Assembly: GCF_028769735.1 (NCBI RefSeq)
Contig: NC_088171.1
Span: 64,966,216-65,030,215 of the forward strand
Reading direction: 5' to 3'
Origin: Zonotrichia leucophrys gambelii
Lineage: Eukaryota; Chordata; Aves; Passeriformes; Passerellidae
Length of the DNA stretch: 64,000 nucleotides
Below are positions 53,560-63,894 of the stretch, one piece after another (position 1 is the first letter of the stretch; every line of letters starts with the position of its first letter). The notes beneath the pieces are model-generated. The model was given only the letters and a program-made list of their open reading frames with translations, did no database searches and was not told the DNA's origin. The position numbers were made by a program, and so were the translations under genes.

Positions 53560-54200
53560 CAATTCCAAACCTGCTTCCCTTTTAGCTTTTATGCGTGCTA
53601 CCTTTTCTGATGTTATTACAGTTTAAAAGAATTAAGTGTTTAGGTTATCATGGTTTGGATAAATGCCTAGTTATGTATTATTGATTAATGATGTATTAAT
53701 CAATTTTATTATAGGCACAGTCCTCCACTTGGCTGACTGACACTAGCAGTTATAAATGATTACATTCTGCTTGCATTTTCAGTGGCAAGAAAGAGATTCT
53801 GTCAATAGGAATGAAGATACTTTATGTCCCTAGACAAGGGAAAATAAGGTTATTATTCAGTTTATGAAAATATAAAATGTATTAAATCAATCATTTAAGT
53901 CATGACTCACTTGTGTGCTTTACAACACTGAATTATGGCACACAGAGTCACTTGGCAAGAACAGGTGGAGGTAGAAGGGCAGTTAAAAGATAAAAAGGCT
54001 GTTAGAGTAAGAAAGTCCAAGTAAAAAAATAGGTTAGTCATCTCTGGTTTGCTGTTTCACCACATAATAATTGTTATAGTCAAGCTACTCTTGCTCAACC
54101 TATGCTTTTAATTTCATTTGCATTTTGAAAAACCTCAAATTAAATTCTTTAATTCATTTCCCACGGACCTAAATATTTATGTAATATTTACAATTGATCT
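53560..54200. promoter_or_regulatory. Candidate distal regulatory element with a 10-bp inverted repeat
   Basis: This AT-rich, repeat-free intergenic stretch contains a perfect inverted repeat, ATTGATTAAT-gatgt-ATTAATCAAT (53680-53704). It is the form expected for a dimeric homeodomain (HNF1-like or PBX/HOX-like) site. Further TAAT cores lie nearby. Location about 2 kb upstream of the TBC1D7 island would allow an enhancer role for either gene. Evidence is motif-only. Confidence 0.22.
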
Positions 54201-54914
54201 CACTATAACCTATTATGTTAGAAACAAGCACCATTAAGAAAATCTCTGTGTATAAGAAGCTTTCTATATATGGGGTTTAGAAACTTTACTAAGGGAAGAA
54301 CATTCATTTTGTTGTTTTTCACAATAGGCGTTGATTTTATGCTGTATTTTTATGCAGCTAAATTTTTCAGAACCTAATTTTGTTTAGGCATTTTTAGTAA
54401 TGGCATACCATTCTGAATCTCCTGTACTATAAATTAGTGCTAAAACAAATTGTGTTAGCTTCAGGCTTCTTCAGAGTACCACAATAGCTATGTAATAAGT
54501 CTTGATAAGGGCTTGAAGGAATGAATGATTGAAAATTACACGAGATTTAATTTCGGTAGCTGTTTCCTGAACCGTGTGATACTGGTCAGCTCCCAACCCC
54601 ACCGAACAGCTCTCATCCCGAGACAAGTGCCATCTATCGATAAAAAATGTATTTGAGCTGAGGAAGCCCCGAGTGACCAAAAATGAAACCAGCCTGCCAC
54701 CTGCTGCTGAGAGGAATTATTCCAAGATGTGCTAGGACTTCTACACACCCAACAAAAAACATACCCCTGCGTGAACTGGGTTCAAAAAGCCTTGCCCATT
54801 CTGCAAGAGTGTGCTTTCTCCATGGCTACTTCCAAAGTGTGGGGCAAGATTAAAATAATGGGATGTCCTGTGCATTTGGAAATAGGCCCCATAACCTCAG
54901 CAGCTGCCTTGTCT

Positions 54915-55391
54915 TCTCTCTCTGGCACTGGGGAGGCCACAGCTCCTGTGCTGTGCCCAGTTCTGGGATCTCAATTCAAGAATGATGCTGAGGTGATGGA
55001 GCAGGTCCAGAGAAGGGCAACGAAGCTGGGGAAGGCACAATTCCTGTTGAGCAGCTGAGAGATCTGGGGGCGTTGAGCCTGGAGAAAAGGAGGCTCAGGG
55101 GTGACCTGGTTGCTCCCTACAATTGCCTGCAAGGAGGATGTGGCCTCCTAAATAGGGGTCAGCCTCCTCTCCCGAGTTTCAGGTTGGACATAAGGAAGGA
55201 TTTCTTCACCAAAAGGGTGTCTAAACATTGGAATGGGCTGCCCAGAGAGGTGGTGGAGTCACTGTCCCTGGAGTGTTTAAGGAAAAGCTGAACTTGGCAC
55301 TCTGGTGTAAGCTGACAAGGTGGTGTTTGGTCAAAGGTTGGACTCGACAATCTCAAAGGTCTTTTCCAACCTAACTGACTCTGTGATTCTA
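54915..55391 (+). mobile_element. CR1 LINE fragment with end of reverse-transcriptase ORF
   Basis: This is the longest CR1 copy in the window. The + strand encodes the C-terminal end of CR1 ORF2 (frame at 55073: [15 protein letters not shown], then [19 protein letters not shown] and [13 protein letters not shown]) before it stops. The tail is gactcgacaatctcaaaggt, cttttccaacc and ctgtgattcta. The upstream part (aggccacagctcctgtgctg, then gaagggcaacgaagctgggg) also matches CR1 ORF2. The copy is 5'-truncated and not functional. Confidence 0.92.
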
Positions 55392-55789
55392 GCACTTCAG
55401 AATCTTGCTGCAACTAACTCAGGCACTCGATGGCCTCGTTCAAGTTTCTGCTCCTGGAAAGGGGCTCCGAGCAGGAAACTCCACTCCTGGGGCGAGCAGG
55501 TGTCCAGTGTTTGCAATAGCACAGAGGGGCTGGCAAAGTCCCACACATAAACATCACCAACAGCTACAGAAGTACCCTAACCCGGAACCAAAACCACACT
55601 ACTTAGTTTGATGCCCCCTAGTTTTGGCAACGCAGGTTGATTTTTGAGGCTTTCAGCAGCGAGACGTAGTTCCTTTATCTGTTCTGAGGGGCGGGATATT
55701 TAGCACCCAGCACTTCGATCACAAGCGCCGGAGTAAATCTCAGTTTTGCGAAATGCACTTCGCTTCCCAGAGGTCTCTGTAAGTAACGC

Positions 55790-56400
55790 GCCCTTGGAGT
55801 CACCGCGGATGGGGGCGAAACCCATCATGACGGCAAACAAGGCGGCGCAGCCCTCAGCGCACCCGCGCCAGGCGGGCAGCCGGCTCTGAGGGACAGATGC
55901 CCTCTGAGGGCTGAGGGGCGGAGCTGAGGAGCGGCGGGGAGCACAGGCGGGGTGCGGAATGAACCGGGTGACCCCGAGAGGCTGCGGAACGCCCACAGCA
56001 GAAACCGCGACCCCCGGAGCGCGCCCATCACGGCACCCCCAGCGCTCCGCCCGCCGCCGGGGCGGGACCGGCCCGCGCATGCGCCGCACCCGCGCCGCGC
56101 TCGGGCCGCGCCGGGCTCCCCCCGCCGCCCCCCCCCGGCACCTCGGGCAGGCGCCCGAATTCCCGGGGCGCGTTGATCCCGTGCCCAAATGTGCCCTTGT
56201 TTTCCTCTGGGACTGTGACGGAGGCCGGGAATTGAGCCCCCCGAGGTACGGCCGGGTGGGGGGAGCCTCCGGCAGGGCCTGCGGGGAAGGGTGCTCGGTC
56301 GGGGGCAGAGCGCGGTGGCTCCGCAGCCCCGGCCTGTGCGGCGCCGCTGCCCCCAGGAGTGACACTTAATGGTACCGGGAAAGGCGCTGGTGAGGCCGAA
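55790..56400. promoter_or_regulatory. TBC1D7: CpG island, likely TBC1D7 promoter
   Basis: Composition changes sharply from AT-rich to very GC- and CpG-rich between about 55.8 and 56.4 kb, then falls back. It contains GC boxes (ggggcgg at about 55914 and ggggcggga at about 56059) and a GCGCATGCGC core matching the NRF1 site (56075-56084). There is no obvious TATA box. It lies about 2 kb upstream of the first TBC1D7 coding exon, on the right side for that gene, and resembles a broad housekeeping promoter. It might also fire divergently. Frames of 130-220 codons crossing it on both strands are products of high GC content. Confidence 0.85.
56100..56245 (+). other. TBC1D7: Probable non-coding first exon of TBC1D7 (start approximate)
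   Basis: A good donor, CCGAG|GTACGG, lies at 56245/56246 in the CpG island. The first coding exon (58245) has an acceptor just upstream of its ATG, so an untranslated upstream exon is required. This donor is the best candidate for its end. The transcription start is not visible and the left limit given here is a guess. Confidence 0.4.
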
Positions 56401-58232
56401 AATGCTGTAATTGAGGGTAGGACGAATGAATTACACACTTCTGTACAGCACACTTCTAATGAGCTGGCTAAGGATTTGTTTTCCCCCTTTCTTTTTCCAG
56501 GGTGTAAAGATTGGAATACTGGTCATTTGTAGAACATGGAGATACAAATCCTAAGTTGGGAGGGAGGAAACAAACTATCTTCCTCCTTTTACCGCTGAAT
56601 AAATAAAATGTACTGCTGTTAAAGTGCTAGTTTAAAATTATTAAAATAGTATACCTGGCTAATAGGTCCTACTGTTATTTTTCAAGTTACATTTCATGTT
56701 CCTGTTCTGTATATTTCTTGTCATTTTTTCCACAAGTGGTATGGCTAGACGTGTTTTATTTTTGTTTTTTTTTTAAGCTGTTTTTCTAAATAACACTTAC
56801 TAAATTCAGCTTTTAAAAATTTGACAATCTGAAATTTTCAAAAAAATTTGACAATCTGACAATTGTCAAAAAAAATCTGAAAATTTTCAAAAGTAGTTGA
56901 CTGTCTATCACATCTGAAGTCTGCTTTTAAACATGGCTGTAATGTAAACAGTGGGCATTCTGATCAGTGGACCCTTAAATACACCAAACATGAATATTCC
57001 AGTCATTTTCTTAAGGATAGTGCAGGACTGGAATGTGTTGCAAGTAATATTTATTTCTTTTTTCTCTGGTTTTAAAATAATATTTGGCCTATCTCAGAAA
57101 GCACTAATTCAGTCATTTGCTCGTTTGTATTTTGCTGTCTGGTCTTGGCCCTGATCCTACAAAGCACAAAAATCAGACATAATTTGAAACACAAATAGGC
57201 ATTCTGGAGATAGAAATTTAAATGTGTGCACTCTCTATAAATTGTGGCCTTTGTTTATATCTGTAAGTGCTTTGCTCCTGATGTGTACTTTGGTTCTGCA
57301 AGGAAAAGAAGAATTTAACTATAAAGCTTCTCAATGCATCATTCACTGCTCTTTAGTCAAAATAAATCATTTTTCTCGAAGTTTTGCTGCTGTGACTGGA
57401 CAAGATAAAAGTTAAGATTGTTCTTAGTCCTTGGAGTTAGGAAACAGAACTTTCTCATGTTTGCAAGCCTGAAGAGGAGAGAGAATTGATAGTTAGAGGG
57501 CTGAGCTGAATTGAAATGTCATTTACAGTTGTTCTGATACACAAAGCACTCACTGGAATTTACCTTTGTCTCCACTACAGGGATGAGACATTTATTTGGT
57601 TTTAGTGCTGGAATAACAAGCTCAAGGCTGTGGCTGTTACAGCAGCTGGTAACAACATGAGCATTTAATTCCTATCTGCAGCTTAAGAAGAAACCTACAC
57701 ACCCAGCCTTATTCTTCCCTGTCCCCCCTGTGCCACTGAGGCCAGCTCTGGCTTGCCCTTGCTTCTGATTACCTTGACTGGTGAGTAAGAAACCTAATAA
57801 TTTTACTTATGTGGGCAGTAGTTCTACTTGAGTGGGGTTTTTGTAGTCAGAATTTTGTCAGACTTGTAACTGTACTTTTTAATGTTGGTTTTGAAGTACA
57901 GGGCATGGCATAAAATATTTAAGTCATTCTCCAGCAGTTTTTAAAAAACTTTTTGGAATTTAGCCTGATATACTATGTGGATAATTTTTAAAAATCCCTT
58001 AATTTTGTCTGTAAAGTTGGCATCTTTAGATCTTGTTTAGAATAAATTACATTTATAATTGTTTATGTAAGTATGTGACAAAAAACATCTTGGAAGATTT
58101 AATATTCTGTAGGGTTTATTAATACTGTAGAGACATAGGCAGTAAATTTATATCAGTGTGCAAAATTCCTTGACCTTAAAGCAATAGGAATGTGTGTTTG
58201 TCAGTCTTCAGAGGAATTCATTGTTTCTTCAG
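56246..58232 (+). other. TBC1D7: TBC1D7 5' intron (inferred)
   Basis: AT-rich sequence between the CpG-island donor and the first coding exon. It includes the A/T-rich short-repeat cluster at 56815-56900. A good donor-like sequence, gactg|GTGAGTAAG, at 57780/57781, with an acceptor-like CCACTACAG ending at 57580, would define an optional 200-base untranslated exon. No coding homology is seen. Confidence 0.5.
56815..56900. repeat. Short interleaved direct/inverted repeats
   Basis: The units 'atttgacaatctga' and 'tctgaaaattttcaaaa' each occur twice in slightly varied form, and the centre holds the palindrome TTGACAATTGTCAA. No known element is recognised. It is probably a local slippage product that can form a hairpin. 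Confidence 0.6.
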
Positions 58233-58244
58233 GAGGAATCAGCC

Positions 58245-58356
58245 ATGGCTGATGACTCTCAGAGAAACTTCCGCTCAGTGTATTATGAAAAAGTGGGATT
58301 TCGTGGAGTTGAAGAGAAGAAGTCGCTGGAAATTCTGCTGAAGGATGATCGTTTGG
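58245..58356 (+). CDS. TBC1D7: TBC1D7 coding exon 1 (residues 1-37 plus first base of codon 38)
   Basis: This is the start of TBC1 domain family member 7, the third subunit of the TSC1-TSC2 complex, which inactivates Rheb and so limits mTORC1 at the lysosome. The translation begins [18 protein letters not shown] and reaches LLKDDRL, essentially as in other vertebrates. The ATG at 58245 has a strong Kozak context (G at -3, G at +4). An upstream in-frame ATG (58194) is excluded because acceptors (58232, or alternatively 58210) lie between the two. The exon must end at 58356, after the first base of codon 38. The following bases are GC AAGT, so the intron uses a GC donor rather than GT. The open frame that continues past the donor is intronic. 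Confidence 0.95.
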
Positions 58357-58362
58357 GCAAGT
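58357..58362 (+). other. TBC1D7: Non-canonical GC 5' splice site of TBC1D7
   Basis: The sequence TGG|GCAAGT matches the GC-donor consensus at -1 and +3 to +6. Joining here gives R-L-D-I-E-K-L, in line with RLDTEKL in mammalian TBC1D7. No GT nearby keeps both frame and homology. The partner acceptor is TTTACAG at 59013-59019, making a GC-AG intron of 663 bases. Confidence 0.85.
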
Positions 58363-59019
58363 TGATTTCACTGTTTGCTCTATTTCTTGGTGATTAGGGG
58401 CCTGGGAGGGAGTAATAGATGATGCTTACCTGCTGTGCTTAATACTTTTTTCACTTTTGCATCTTTCACCAGTAATTCCTCAGTCAGTGCTAGCAGACCT
58501 TCGATTTTCAAAGACCTGAAAATCTGATTTTAAAAACTATTAAAGATTTGTCATCTTGCTTGGTTTTTTTTCCTTCTTTCATTCTCTGTGCCCAAGAAAC
58601 TTAAAGATTTTTAGGGAAAGCAATTTTAATCTGAGAATGCATCATCTCATGCTGTCAATTCCATCTAACTTCAAAGCAATGAAGATGTTATTGCTTTTGG
58701 TCCCTGAGGAGTGCCACATCTCTGGCAGAACAGAAAGATAAATGTTGTCCCTTTAAAAAAGGCCTTAATTATTTTGACAGTGACATGCTTTACAAAATGC
58801 CTATAAAAATGGTCCAGTCTCCTCCTTATGAGACCTGGAGTAGTTTTACTGTAAGGCCAATGTGAAAGCAGTGAAAGCATTTGTTGATAATATGTGGTGA
58901 AATAGAGAATTTCTATCTTCAACTAAAGTTTGTCATACTTGCCTGGGTCAGAGATGCAAGCCTATTTGTAACTGTATTTAAATTTGTCCTGAATTTTTTT
59001 TCTTTTCATTTCTTTACAG

Positions 59020-59100
59020 ATATTGAGAAGCTTTGCACATTTAGTCAAAGGTTTCCTCTTCCATCCATGTATCGTATACTGGTGTGGAAAGTGCTTCTAG
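59020..59100 (+). CDS. TBC1D7: TBC1D7 coding exon 2 (residues 38-65)
   Basis: An 81-base exon between a clear acceptor (tttctttacag) and donor (CTAG|GTATGA). It supplies the last two bases of codon 38 (Asp), then [18 protein letters not shown] and ILVWKVLLG, with the final G starting codon 65. It carries the opening of the TBC domain, including the conserved R-x-x-x-W pattern (YRILVW) common to TBC domains. Phase is consistent with exons 1 and 3. Confidence 0.96.
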   Translation: MLRSFAHLVKGFLFHPCIVYWCGKCF

Positions 59101-59130
59101 GTATGAATGGAATACAGAATGTATATTGTA

Positions 59131-59194
59131 TATGTATCTGTATAACACAGAATATAGAATGTTATGTATCTGTATAACATGGAATGTAGGAAGG
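59131..59194. repeat. 32-bp tandem duplication next to a TBC1D7 donor
   Basis: Two adjacent 32-base copies start at 59131 and 59163. The first 17 bases (tatgtatctgtataaca) are identical and the rest is similar. It begins 30 bases inside the intron after coding exon 2. It is likely a recent slippage duplication. Confidence 0.75.
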
Positions 59195-60369
59195 TGCAAT
59201 CTTTTCTTTTTTCAATTTTTTTTTGTCTTTCAAGAAGTAATGACAGGATTATTCTGTATTACCTTGCCTACTGATGCATATTTAGCCTTCTTTTGTATCC
59301 ACCTTGGATATCCAATGGCAAACATAAAACAAGTTTTTGAGAACTTTGCTGAAATGTGCCTAGGAGTGTGTGTTTCTGTATTTAACTTTGTAACACTATC
59401 CAAGTACATTTATGAAATGAATTTGAAATGTGGATTATAAGAAGTTATGTATATCTGATAAGATATTCAGTTGTGCTCCTGAAATAGCAGACAATGAAGT
59501 TGAAGTAAAATTGTGATTAATTTTAAACTGAGTAAAGCATGGAATACATGTTTATTCTAAAGAGAAGTTTTGTGTTCTGCAGAATATTGGTTTCTTACGG
59601 TTTCGCTGCTGGCTTTGAATTGTATTTGCCGTTGAAGAAGATACAAGGGTGAAGACAAGTTAATGGTATCCCCAGAAACTGTAAAAACCATAAAAACCAT
59701 AAATAGATTATATTTTCCTAGAAGTGCACTAGTCAGATAACTAATTCAAAAGTACTAATGGCTTTGCACTAACTGATCAAGTACATTTGTTGACTAGATG
59801 CAAAGTCATGTCCACTTGGAGACAGGAGGGGTTTAAAAAAATCTTAATTTTCTAATTCATTTTTTCTCCTTCCAGTTTTTTACATTTTGAAAGTTTTGGC
59901 TTCATATTCCTGATTATGTGGAATATAATTTTTATTCCTGTTTTTTTTGGCAAAGGTAGTAAGTAAACACTGCACAGAAGGGGCAATATCTAATTACAAA
60001 GCTTGAAGTTCTTGGCGTTGAACTTACAGAGTAGTCCTACTTGATAAAAGGCTCTGCCATTAACAATATTATTGTATTCTGGGCAGTAGTCAGCATCCTT
60101 TAAAATATTCATAGTGGGAAATACAGCATAGGAGTTTTGGACAAGCAACTCAGTACAGAATCCTTCAGCCAGCTTTATAATAGTGAAATACGTCTCTTTT
60201 CAAAATTGTGGCTCGCTGCAGAGCCAGGTCTTGGGCTGCTTTAGATAAAGGATCTGTGAATCATATGATAACACAATACTCCTTATGAATCAACTGCATG
60301 GAAAGTTATACTGGTTCTAAAAAGTGTGTTGTATTTTAAACCCAGAGTGAGTCATTTCACAGCATGAAG

Positions 60370-60586
60370 TTGTTTCAGGGCAGGTTTGGGTTGGATATCA
60401 GAATAAGGGGTGGTTTGGCACTGGAACAGTTTCCCAGGGAAGTGGTCACAGCACCAAGCCTGACAGAGCTCAAGAAGTGAGCTCTGCTCTCAGGCAGTGT
60501 GATTTTTTGGAGTAGTCTTGTGAAAGGCCAGGAGGGGGACTCAGTGGTCCTTGTGGTTCCCTTCAAACTCACGATATTCTGATTTC
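60370..60586 (+). mobile_element. CR1 LINE 3' fragment (TBC1D7 intron)
   Basis: The CR1 landmarks are ttgggttggatatcagaata, tggcactggaacagtttccc, agggaagtggtcacagcacc, aagcctgacagagctcaaga and a tail ending cgatattctgatttc. It belongs to a CR1 subfamily whose tail differs from the other copies in the window. It sits in sense orientation within the intron between coding exons 2 and 3. Confidence 0.88.
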
Positions 60587-61958
60587 AAGTATTCCTGCTG
60601 TTATTCTTTAACATGCCTTGGGTGAACAGAGATTCAGGGACTTTCCTTACACTGCATTTCAGTGTTAGCAGTTGTTAGAAAAGCTGGTATTGCGAAGGAC
60701 AGTTCAAAATATCTCCCCCTAAATGGCTGGAACCACAGCCCAGTCCATTTCTGGTGGGAGGTGTTATGTTACCTCTAAATAATGTTAATAATTTAAGAAA
60801 AGGGAGTGTGTCCTGTCAACAAAACCCTCTCAGACATGTGCCAAGGCTTGCTGATGTCCCAGGTGACATGGTATGTCAGAAATTCCTCTGTTACCTTCCT
60901 ATTTGAGGATGACTCCTGATGGTTTCCAGGCACCCCTCTGTTGTTTCAGTTTGTTTTGCCTGCCTAAGGTTGTCCTCTGTGTTTGAGGAGAGCAGTTGGC
61001 AGTATGTACACACAGTTATGATGTTGACTCTCTTTTGGCGTATCGTGAAAAATGTCTTGCTTTCTTCCAGCTTTTGAAATGCAGACAGGTTTGCAGCTGG
61101 AAAAGAAAAGATAATTTTCTGTCTGATGTGCTTGTTCCTCAACGCAGCCATTTCATGGTGTAACACTTGGCAGGAATATTTTTTTCTTTAAATGAGAGGT
61201 AAAAGGAGCAGGTACCTTGTTTCAGAACTGACTTTTGAAGAATACTTTGTTCTCATGGGTTTCTACACTGGGAAAAATTCTGCTCCACTAGTGATAGGGA
61301 AATGGCATTTTTTGCTGAGGTGTATATATGTTTTTATTTCTGTTGAAGTCTGTGACAGTTTTGTTGTGAAAATCAGTGCATGGCAAGACTCACAGGTAGG
61401 GGAAAGGACTGAGTGAAATGGTAAGTATCTCTGCTGGAGATGCTGTGTAATTTTCTTTGCCTTTCTACTTAGATACTTTTTAAATTTTTTTTTCTCCCAG
61501 AAAACTAGAAAAGATATTTGTGTTCTGCTAAGAAAATAACAAATGTTACTTTACAAGTGATTATGTGACATTTTAAGTTCTAATCTTTAATTGATTCAAC
61601 TGATTGATTTTGGTTTTTGAATGTCATTTTAGGGAGAATTAATCTCTGATACAGTGAGTAAAGACTTTTCTGGCAGTAATTATTACTGCAGTGAACAGTA
61701 TCTTTGCATTAGTTAGTTGCATGTATATATTCTCTGTCATCTCAGACAAAGTGTAGAATTTGAGAAAATGAACAGCTAATGTATATAAAAATCATTCTAC
61801 AGTGACTTTGTTTTCAAAATAAATGGAAGCTCGGCACAAATATACAACTAATACTGTACTGAAAACTAGACACATAAAAGTAGGATTCCTCCTTACAATT
61901 GCTTATATTTTTTTCTTTTAATTTTTAAAATTCAATTTAATTTTTTTTTTTTGTTTAG

Positions 61959-62146
61959 GAATCATTCCTCCTCACCACGAATCTCATGCTTTGGTGATGA
62001 AGTACCGGAAGGAGCAGTACTGGGACATTCACCACGCTCTCCGTGTGATTCGCTTTATTAATGATTCTACCCCACAGGTTGATGTTTTCCTCCGCATACA
62101 TCAGCTGGAATCAGGAAAACTGCCTCGAAACGTAGCTTTTCCATTG
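61959..62146 (+). CDS. TBC1D7: TBC1D7 coding exon 3 (residues 65-127)
   Basis: A 188-base exon from acceptor TTTAG|GA to donor TTG|GTCAGT. It completes Gly65 and continues [35 protein letters not shown] and [14 protein letters not shown], within the TBC domain. The usual TBC arginine-finger pattern I-x-x-D-x-x-R is not preserved: in DIHHALRVI the Asp position is Ala (62036) and the nearby Arg (62042) is one place off. This fits a scaffold role in the TSC complex. The exon ends in phase 0. Confidence 0.96.
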
Positions 62147-63756
62147 GTCAGTGGTGATTTTAAGAGTCTGTTAAATACAGTACTTTATTGAACTTGAAAC
62201 TGTAAACCAGTGAGAAACTGAACTGCAGGTCACCCCACAAGTGCTTGTAGATAGAGCAGGTAAGGTGAATGGAAAGCAGAGAAGTACTAGTATAAAATAA
62301 AGAATTTTAGTCAAAGTGCTTTTCTCTTTTCCTGCCCCTGAGTACTTATGTAAGATTTTATGCCTTAAAATCTCTTTTGTCCTTTTTTCCTGCTAGGTTT
62401 CAAGCCTTTTGTACTCCGGGGCACTTCAGTTTCTTTATAGCACTGACATGAAATGACATCATCTCATTGTAGCTCATAGGTTCTTACGTTTCTGAAACAA
62501 GGGTAATTCAGAGCGTGTACAAGCAGTGATTTAATGCAAGTTGCAGCAAATACTTAAATTATTTGTTTTTAAATCTAGACTTCAGTGTATTGTCCTCCTT
62601 TTTTTCTTAGTCTGAACTGACCTGGGCTTCTGTCAGGTAGGGCACATACTCTGCTGTTCACAGTATAAACCCACATGGTTAAACAAGGCTGTGTTGTGAT
62701 GGTGAATTAGTAGTGTAATGATAAAAACAGTGAGTGGTTCTTTCTTTTCTCCATGAAATAGGAGATGAGGAAAGGAGCCACAGAGCTTTCTAAGTGGATT
62801 TGTCCTGTAGTTAATTTATCCGTATTGACTCCAGCCCAGCTTAATTTGTAATTTTCATCTGTAATCGCAAATTTTGACATAAGTACTTAAAGAAAAGTTC
62901 TAAATGAAAAAAGGTTAGACTTGATACGGAAAATTTAGTAATATTTAGAATTGGAGGATTGCCTGCAGCATTCTCTTGTCAGAGGAGGGAATGTTTTCAT
63001 ACACTTACCATTTCCTAGGAATGTGGCCATCCTACCCTGCAAATTTCCGGTAGAGAAATTTCCTTGATTTTGGCATGTGATGCAGTGGGCTGAAAATTCC
63101 TCCCTTCTAGAGCAGTATTGCCTTCTGAGCAAGTGTTCTATCAGCGCATCCCAGAGCTGCTGTCAGGACTGTGGTGAGGTTTCATAGCGACGGTGTTTAG
63201 CAGAGCCTCAGTCATTAGTCCTGTGACTCAGGTTTGTTTTGCTGCTGCAGAAAGCGTTTGTTCTCTTTTCAGTGCAGTCTCACTGTCCCCTTAAACTTAC
63301 GAGAGGTTGCTCTTGATGGTAATGCAGGTGTTTATTGTAGAGGCAGAGGGAGATAGAGATGTCAGATTGATCTAAATATTTTGAAATGTTTGAGTAACAA
63401 ACGGAAGTCTGCTGAGTGTTTTGTGCATCCGAATGCAGAGAGTTCAAGTAAGGATATGTGCATATGGGAGCAGTCTGTGTGGCAGAGACACAAACGCAGT
63501 AGTATTTAGGACTCTCTATACACTGAAGCATATTTTGGTTTTAAAAGCAAGGCAAGTCCTACTTGCTCTGTTTTAATAGATATCTGTCATCATCATGCAG
63601 CTGCTGCCGATGTCTTGTTTAGGAACGTCAGAACAGCTTTTTGTGTATGTTGATTCCTGCTTTTTTCCCTGAATAGCAGAGAAAAGGAATATAAGAATAC
63701 TTTAAATCAGAATAGTCCAATACTTTGTAGGTCACTTTTTTTGCTTTGTTTTTCAG
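62147..63756 (+). other. TBC1D7: TBC1D7 intron between coding exons 3 and 4
   Basis: A GT-AG intron of 1610 bases, from GTCAGTGG to the T-rich acceptor tttgtttttcag. No repeat family, exon or RNA gene is recognised inside it. Confidence 0.9.
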
Positions 63757-63894
63757 GAACCTGAAGATGAAGTGTTTCTTGCTATTGCTAAAGCAATGGA
63801 GGAAATGGTAGAGGATCCTATAGAATGCTATTGGCTTGTCAGTTGTTTTGTGAATCAGCTGAACAGCAAGCACAAAGATTCATTACAACAGCTG
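63757..63894 (+). CDS. TBC1D7: TBC1D7 coding exon 4 (residues 128-173; gene continues beyond window)
   Basis: A 138-base exon in phase 0, from TTTCAG|GAA to CAGCTG|GTAAGG. It encodes [20 protein letters not shown], then [15 protein letters not shown] and [11 protein letters not shown], continuing the TBC domain. The human protein is 293 residues, so about 120 residues (the rest of the TBC domain and the C-terminal helix) should lie to the right. The four coding exons sum to 519 bases without a stop. Confidence 0.96.

Larger units (their letters stand above)
45741..55690. other. GFOD1-TBC1D7 intergenic spacer
   Basis: This is about 10 kb between the probable GFOD1 3' end and the TBC1D7 CpG island. 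No coding exon is recognisable. It holds three CR1 fragments (49908-50094 and 54915-55391 on +, 51484-51640 on -), an AT-rich block at about 50320-50390 and a long AT-rich non-repeat stretch at about 52600-54500 that may carry regulatory sequence. The remainder is unremarkable single-copy DNA with short chance frames. Confidence 0.6.
59101..61958 (+). other. TBC1D7: TBC1D7 intron between coding exons 2 and 3
   Basis: A GT-AG intron of 2858 bases, AT-rich, with the 32-bp duplication near its start, one CR1 fragment and a long T-rich acceptor tract ending tttgtttag at 61958. No further exon is needed, because the protein reads continuously from exon 2 to exon 3. Confidence 0.9.

Noticed and set aside
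55700..56365. 221-codon minus-strand open frame (and 136- and 141-codon partners) in the GC-rich island
   Set aside because: Low-complexity Pro/Arg/Ala/Gly composition, overlapping open frames on both strands and coincidence with the CpG island indicate a GC-content artefact.
58194..58397. Continuous 67-codon frame starting at an upstream ATG and running past the exon
   Set aside because: Upstream part precedes the acceptor, and the end runs into the intron past the GC donor. Only 58245-58356 is TBC1D7 coding.
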